Below are positions 59,916 to 64,000 of a stretch of 64,000 nucleotides of DNA, piece by piece. Each line of letters starts with the position of its first letter. The first letter of the stretch is position 1. The notes under the pieces were generated by a model. It had not been told where the DNA came from and did no database searches. It saw nothing but the letters and a program-made list of their open reading frames with translations. The DNA is from Novosphingobium sp. PP1Y (GTDB lineage: Bacteria > Pseudomonadota > Alphaproteobacteria > Sphingomonadales > Sphingomonadaceae). Location of the stretch: NCBI RefSeq assembly GCF_000253255.1, contig NC_015580.1, forward strand, positions 1,625,001 through 1,689,000, read 5' to 3'. The position numbers were made by a program, and so were the translations under genes.

Positions 59916-61844
59916 TTATATGCCCGGATTTGGCGGATTATGGCCGTTAAATCCCAAATGTTCATCGAAAATTTTAATAATCTTGGTCGGCGTTTCCGGG
60001 TTGTCAATTGTCGCCGGAATATCAAATGATTCACGGTTCACGATTTTGCGGAGCAGACTACGCAAGATCTTGCCGGAACGGGTCTTGGGCAATTGGTCGA
60101 CGACCAGCACCGCCCTCATCGCAGCGATCGCTCCAAGCTCGCTGCGGACGGCAAGGACAGCGCGTTCGGCAATGCTCATGTCAGCCGAATAACCTGTCTG
60201 CGGGGTGACGAAGGCGATCGGAACCATGCCCTTGATGGCATCGTCCGCACCGACGACCGCGCATTCGGCAACGCCCAGCTGCCGCGCGACGATCTCTTCC
60301 ATCTGTCCTGTCGAAAGCCGATGACCGGCGATATTGATGATGTCGTCGGTGCGCCCCATGATGTGCAGGAAGCCGCCCTGGTCGCGGAAGCCTGCATCGC
60401 CGGTTTCGTAGTATCCGGGGAATGTCGCGAAATTCCGGGCGAACGTCGCCTGGTTGTTCCACAGCGAGCGGAAGGCCCCGGGCGGCAGCGGGGTCTTGAT
60501 CACCACATTGCCGCTGGCCCCGTCGGGCAGGGCAGTTCCTTCGTCGTCGAGGATGGCGAACTGATATCCCGGCACCGGAAACCCGGCGCTGCCTGCCTTG
60601 CGGCGCAGATCGCCCATGGCGAAGCAGGTGGCGATGGCGGGCCAGCCAAGCTCGGTCTGCCACCAGTGATCGATCACCGGCAATCCGCTTTCCCGTTCGA
60701 GCCAGGCGATCGTTTCCGGGTCGGCGCGTTCGCCGGCCAGAAACACCGCACGGCACGCGCCGGTGCCGATCTCCTTCAGCAGCCGGGCATCGGGATCCTC
60801 CTTGCGGATCGCCCGAATGGCGGTTGGCGCCGTGAAGAAGCTCTTGACGTCATGGCGCGCGATGGTCCGCCAGAACGTGCCGGGATCGGGCGTGCCGACG
60901 GGCTTGCCTTCGAACAGGACTGTCGTGGCCCCGGCCAGCAGCGGGCCATAGACGATGTAGCTGTGCCCCACCACCCAGCCGACGTCCGATGCTGCCCAGA
61001 ACGTGTCCCCTGCCCCGATGCCGTAGATGTTGGCCATCGACCAGGCCAGGGCCACGGCATGACCGCCATTGTCCCGCACCACCCCCTTGGGCGTCCCGGT
61101 GGTGCCCGAGGTGTAGAGTATGTAGAGCGGATCGCCCGAGGCAAGAGGAACGCACGCAGGCGCCGCCATGTCGGCGGTCTGGCGCCGCAGGTCGCCCCAG
61201 TCGATGTCGCGGCCTGGCGTCAGATCCGCCGCCAGCTGCTCGCGCTGGACCAGGACGACATGGTCGACCCGGTGCCCGGCAAGGGCCAGCGCCTCGTCGA
61301 CCAGGGGCTTGTAGGCGATGGTGCGGCCGCCTTCGATGCCGCACGAAGCGGTGAGCACCAGTTTGGGCGCGGCATCGTCGATCCGCTTGGCCAGTTCAGG
61401 CGGGGCGAACCCGCCGAACACCACCGAATGGATCACCCCGAGCCGCGCGCAGGCCAGCATCGCGAAAACCGTCTCGGGGATCATCGGCATGTAGAGGATC
61501 ACCCGATCCCCCTTTTGCGCGCCGAGGCTCGCCAGCATCGCTGCGGCACGTTCGGTTTCGTGCAGCAGTTCGCGGTAGGTGTAGCGGCGGATGGTTCCTG
61601 TTACCGGACTGTCATAGACAAGCGCCGCCACATCGCCGCGTCCGGCCTGGACATGCCGGTCAAGGCAATTGTGGCATGTGTTCAGGATGCCTTCGGGAAA
61701 CCAGCCCTTGGTCTGATCGTAGGCGCGCGGCGGACTAGCGACCCAGCCGATCGCCTTTGCGGCCTCGATCCAGAATTGGTCTGGGCGTTCTGCAGCGCGC
61801 CGCACTGCGCCTGCGTAAGCCACCGCCCCGGTCTCATCGCTCAT
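59916..61844 (-). CDS. prpE: Propionyl-CoA/acetyl-CoA synthetase (PrpE type)
   Basis: The 642-residue acyl-adenylate-forming enzyme has FNTCHN-like NTCHNCLDRH, the AMP-binding motif YTSGTTGTPKGVV, DHWWQTELGWPA, YYETGDAG and the acyl-lysine motif PKTRSGKILR near the C-terminus. NTCHNCLDRHV and WWQTE are typical of PrpE. It activates propionate or another short acid to its CoA ester. ATG 61844 overlaps the end of the exporter gene (ATGA). The 3' end is AT-rich and abuts the IS110 flank; the protein appears complete. Confidence 0.92.
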   Translation of the reverse strand: MSDETGAVAYAGAVRRAAERPDQFWIEAAKAIGWVASPPRAYDQTKGWFPEGILNTCHNCLDRHVQAGRGDVAALVYDSPVTGTIRRYTYRELLHETERAAAMLASLGAQKGDRVILYMPMIPETVFAMLACARLGVIHSVVFGGFAPPELAKRIDDAAPKLVLTASCGIEGGRTIAYKPLVDEALALAGHRVDHVVLVQREQLAADLTPGRDIDWGDLRRQTADMAAPACVPLASGDPLYILYTSGTTGTPKGVVRDNGGHAVALAWSMANIYGIGAGDTFWAASDVGWVVGHSYIVYGPLLAGATTVLFEGKPVGTPDPGTFWRTIARHDVKSFFTAPTAIRAIRKEDPDARLLKEIGTGACRAVFLAGERADPETIAWLERESGLPVIDHWWQTELGWPAIATCFAMGDLRRKAGSAGFPVPGYQFAILDDEGTALPDGASGNVVIKTPLPPGAFRSLWNNQATFARNFATFPGYYETGDAGFRDQGGFLHIMGRTDDIINIAGHRLSTGQMEEIVARQLGVAECAVVGADDAIKGMVPIAFVTPQTGYSADMSIAERAVLAVRSELGAIAAMRAVLVVDQLPKTRSGKILRSLLRKIVNRESFDIPATIDNPETPTKIIKIFDEHLGFNGHNPPNPGI

Positions 61845-62800
61845 GGTTTCCGCTCTCCCTTGTTTTCTGTCTGCCCCGACGCCGCCCACCGCGAGACGAA
61901 TATCGCTGCCACGACAATGGCCGCTCCGACCATGTGATAGGTTTCCAGCCTTTCCCCCAACAACAGCACTGCCAGGAAGACACCGAACACCGTTGGCAGG
62001 TTCATGTAGACTCCGGCCCTTACCGAACCGATCAGGGCTACCGCGCGGTTGAACAAGGCATAGGCGACCAGCGAGGGAAAGATGCCGACATAGAGCACCG
62101 CGCCAATCACCTCGATTCGCGGCATGGTGATGCCGCTTTTCGCCAGGCTGGCCAGATAGGGCAAGGCCAGCGTTGCCATGCCGACCGCGAACAGCACCGC
62201 AAGCAGCGTGATATGATGGATGGCGGGCACCTTGCGCAGGAAGGTCGCATAGGCTGAATAGAGGAAGACCCCAAGCAGCGCGAGCAGATCGCCGTGGTTG
62301 AGCCCGCCAAGGTCCAGTGCCAGGGGCTGCCCCCTGGTCACGATCCAGGTGACACCCGAGAAGGACAGCGCCGCACTGGCGACCAGCAGCGGCCGGATCC
62401 GCTCCCCGAACAGGATGCTCGGCATGACCAGGGTCATGATCGGCATGGTCGATTGCAGCAGCAGGTTGTTGGTGGCGGTGGTCAGCTGAAGGCTCCAGTA
62501 GCCGATGTAGGCGAACACCCCAACGCCGAACACACCCAGCACGGTCAGCATTGGCCAAGCTTGGCACAGAACCTTGCGATCGGCCACGACATGCCGCCAG
62601 GCAAATGGCAGCAACACCAACAGCGCAACCAGCCAGCGCCAGAAGGCCAGCGACAGCGGGGACAGCAAATCGCGCGCCGCCCGGCCGACGATGGGGTTCA
62701 GGGCCCAGAACAGCGAAGCGAGCGAAAGCAGCAGGAACGGCGAACCCCACACATAGCGCAGGGCCTGCCGAAATCCGGGAGAACCGTTGTCAGCATCCAT
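61841..62800 (-). CDS. EamA/DMT-family transporter
   Basis: The 319-residue protein has about ten hydrophobic segments in two EamA repeats (first about 20-145, second about 170-305), with FWALNPIVGRAARD and a second-half ALFNRAVALIGSVRAGVYMNLPTVFG typical of the family. It probably exports a metabolite. It is translationally coupled to prpE downstream and divergent from the oxygenase gene at 62930. Confidence 0.88.
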   Translation of the reverse strand: MDADNGSPGFRQALRYVWGSPFLLLSLASLFWALNPIVGRAARDLLSPLSLAFWRWLVALLVLLPFAWRHVVADRKVLCQAWPMLTVLGVFGVGVFAYIGYWSLQLTTATNNLLLQSTMPIMTLVMPSILFGERIRPLLVASAALSFSGVTWIVTRGQPLALDLGGLNHGDLLALLGVFLYSAYATFLRKVPAIHHITLLAVLFAVGMATLALPYLASLAKSGITMPRIEVIGAVLYVGIFPSLVAYALFNRAVALIGSVRAGVYMNLPTVFGVFLAVLLLGERLETYHMVGAAIVVAAIFVSRWAASGQTENKGERKP

Positions 62801-62929
62801 CAGAACGAACCGCCCGGCAGCCTCAATTCCACTTGCACGTCATCGGCTTTTTGCATATCGTGCATCGCATTGCCCTTAGTGCACGAATCTGTCCCATGCA
62901 ACAGCAGAGCGTGAAACCCGGAGAGAGCC
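62801..62929. promoter_or_regulatory. Divergent promoter region with TTGCATATCGTGCAT element
   Basis: Between the exporter and the RHO alpha gene, TTGCATATCGTGCAT at 62851-62865 is a palindromic element that resembles the TTGYAYATTATRCAA pattern, followed by GCATTGCCC and GTGCAC at 62879. The start of the oxygenase gene is preceded by GGAGAGAG. Operator function is inferred. Confidence 0.35.
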
Positions 62930-64000
62930 ATGAGCGGCGACACCGCACTTGTTGACAACGCCAATGCCAGCCAATCCCGTCAAGTGTTTTGGGACAAGGA
63001 CGTTTACGACCTTGAGATTGAGCGGATCTTTTCGCGTGCCTGGCTGATGCTCGGCCACGAATCGCTGGTGCCCAAGCCGGGCGATTTCATCACGACCTAC
63101 ATGGCCGAAGACAAGGTCATCCTCTCGCACCAGAGCGACGGGACATTCCGCGCCTTCATCAATTCGTGCAGCCATCGCGGCAACCAGATCTGCCACGCCG
63201 ACAGCGGCAATGCCAAGGCCTTCGTCTGCAATTATCATGGCTGGGTGTTCGGGCAGGATGGCTCGCTGGTCGATGTCCCGCTCGAATCGCGCTGTTATCA
63301 CAACAGCCTCGACAAGCAGGCGCTGGCGGCGAAGCCGGTTCGGGTTGAGACCTACAAGGGCTTCATTTTCGGCTGCCACGATCCCGAAGCGCCCAGCCTG
63401 GAAGAATACCTGGGCGAATTCCGCTATTACCTCGACACCATCTGGGAAGGCGCCGGCGGCGGACTGGAACTGCTCGGCCCCCCGATGAAGAGCCTGCTCC
63501 AGTGCAACTGGAAGGTGCCGACCGAAAACTTCATCGGCGACGGCTATCATGTCGGCTGGACCCACGCCGCCGCGCTCGGCCAGATCGGCGGCGAGCTGGC
63601 GGGCCTGTCGGGCAATCGTGCGGACATTCCCTTCGATGATCTGGGGCTTCAGTTCACGACCCGTCATGGCCACGGCTTCGGGGTGATCGACAATGCCGCG
63701 GCTGCAGTCCACGTCAAGCGCGAGGGCTGGACCAAGTATCTGGCGGACACGCGGGACGAAGTGCGCCGCAAGTTCGGCCCGGCGCGCGAGCGGCTTTATG
63801 TCGGGCACTGGAACTGCTCGATCTTCCCCAACTGCTCGTTCCTCTATGGCACCAACACGTTCAAGATCTGGCACCCGCGCGGGCCGCACGAGATTGAGGT
63901 GTGGACCTATACCATGGTGCCGCGCGACGCCGATCCCGCAACCAGGAGCATGATCCAGCGCGAAGCCGCCCGCTCCTTCGGCACCGCCGGGACGCTGGAA
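62930..64000 (+). CDS. Aromatic ring dioxygenase alpha subunit, 3' end cut by window
   Basis: The visible 357 codons have Rieske ligands C80, H82, C100 and H103 (CSHRGNQIC, CNYHGW) and iron site D204-x2-H207-x4-H212 (GDGYHVGWTHA). The length ratio and motifs match the enzyme at 43689 more than the salicylate-type copies, so it should dihydroxylate an aromatic hydrocarbon. It is the seventh RHO alpha subunit of the window. Its beta subunit is presumably just outside. It is divergent from the exporter and prpE genes. Confidence 0.92.
   Translation, partial: MSGDTALVDNANASQSRQVFWDKDVYDLEIERIFSRAWLMLGHESLVPKPGDFITTYMAEDKVILSHQSDGTFRAFINSCSHRGNQICHADSGNAKAFVCNYHGWVFGQDGSLVDVPLESRCYHNSLDKQALAAKPVRVETYKGFIFGCHDPEAPSLEEYLGEFRYYLDTIWEGAGGGLELLGPPMKSLLQCNWKVPTENFIGDGYHVGWTHAAALGQIGGELAGLSGNRADIPFDDLGLQFTTRHGHGFGVIDNAAAAVHVKREGWTKYLADTRDEVRRKFGPARERLYVGHWNCSIFPNCSFLYGTNTFKIWHPRGPHEIEVWTYTMVPRDADPATRSMIQREAARSFGTAGTLE

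Noticed and set aside
1..64000. CRISPR arrays, tRNA or rRNA genes
   Set aside because: No regularly spaced direct repeats and no cloverleaf or rRNA-like stretches were seen on either strand.

Overview
The window looks like a catabolic island of a high-GC alphaproteobacterium of the order Sphingomonadales (Novosphingobium, Sphingobium or a close relative). The evidence is the sphingomonad-style bph/xyl/nah gene mix: many Rieske ring-hydroxylating oxygenase (RHO) terminal components sharing one Rieske ferredoxin and one ferredoxin reductase, a full meta-cleavage pathway, a XylMA monooxygenase, a XylR/BphR-type sigma54 activator, TonB-dependent receptors and insertion sequences. A plasmid or genomic island location is likely but cannot be decided from the window. 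No species can be named from sequence reading alone.

Layout. (1) 1-3725: a CoA-transferase, an HpaI-type aldolase and an HpaH-type hydratase on the minus strand, divergent from a C-C bond hydrolase. Together they resemble the lower half of a tetralin- or homoprotocatechuate-type pathway. (2) 4342-13772, minus strand: a distinctive operon of UbiX, a Tat-exported protein of unknown function, a 4-cresol-dehydrogenase-type flavoprotein, an aldehyde dehydrogenase, a UbiD decarboxylase, a VdcD-type small subunit, a second frameshifted flavoprotein and a cytochrome c, preceded by a semialdehyde dehydrogenase. This suggests oxidation of a para-alkylphenol or benzylic alcohol to the hydroxybenzoate, then non-oxidative decarboxylation to a phenol. 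(3) 13877-18589: two TonB-dependent receptors. (4) 18640-22279, minus strand: extradiol dioxygenase, shared Rieske ferredoxin, an RHO beta/alpha pair of the salicylate-hydroxylase type and NahD. (5) 22570-38716, plus strand: benzoate-dioxygenase-type RHO, a PdxA/TphB-like dehydrogenase, a second salicylate-type RHO, a glutathione S-transferase, then xylF, xylE, a GlcG-like protein, xylG, J, Q, K, I, H and T, an aldehyde dehydrogenase, bphB and a small protein of unknown function.

(6) 38820-45120, minus strand: two RHO alpha/beta pairs of the biphenyl/naphthalene dioxygenase type followed by xylM and xylA, behind an excellent sigma54 promoter and divergent from the sigma54 activator gene. (7) 46990-51895: ferredoxin reductase, benzoate diol dehydrogenase (convergent), NahE-type hydratase-aldolase and a third salicylate-type RHO pair. 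(8) 51960-55920: LigJ-type hydratase, RidA, two tandem LigK/RraA-type aldolases and a membrane desaturase/hydroxylase. (9) 55921-59915: gene debris and insertion sequences, including an IS701-family derivative with a perfect 305-bp inverted repeat and an IS110-family transposase with an in-frame stop. (10) 59916-64000: propionyl-CoA synthetase, an EamA exporter and a seventh RHO alpha subunit cut by the window end.

Taken together, the upper pathways (RHOs, XylMA, BphB, BphC, NahD, NahE) would turn mono- and polycyclic aromatics into salicylate or benzoate. Salicylate-type and benzoate-type RHOs would feed catechol into the xylE-xylT meta pathway, giving pyruvate and acetyl-CoA. The para-alkylphenol/UbiD operon and the LigJ/LigK module are extra funnels. 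A recurrent TTGYA-type palindromic element upstream of several units may be a shared operator. All assignments are from reading the sequence and remembered family features; no searches were run.
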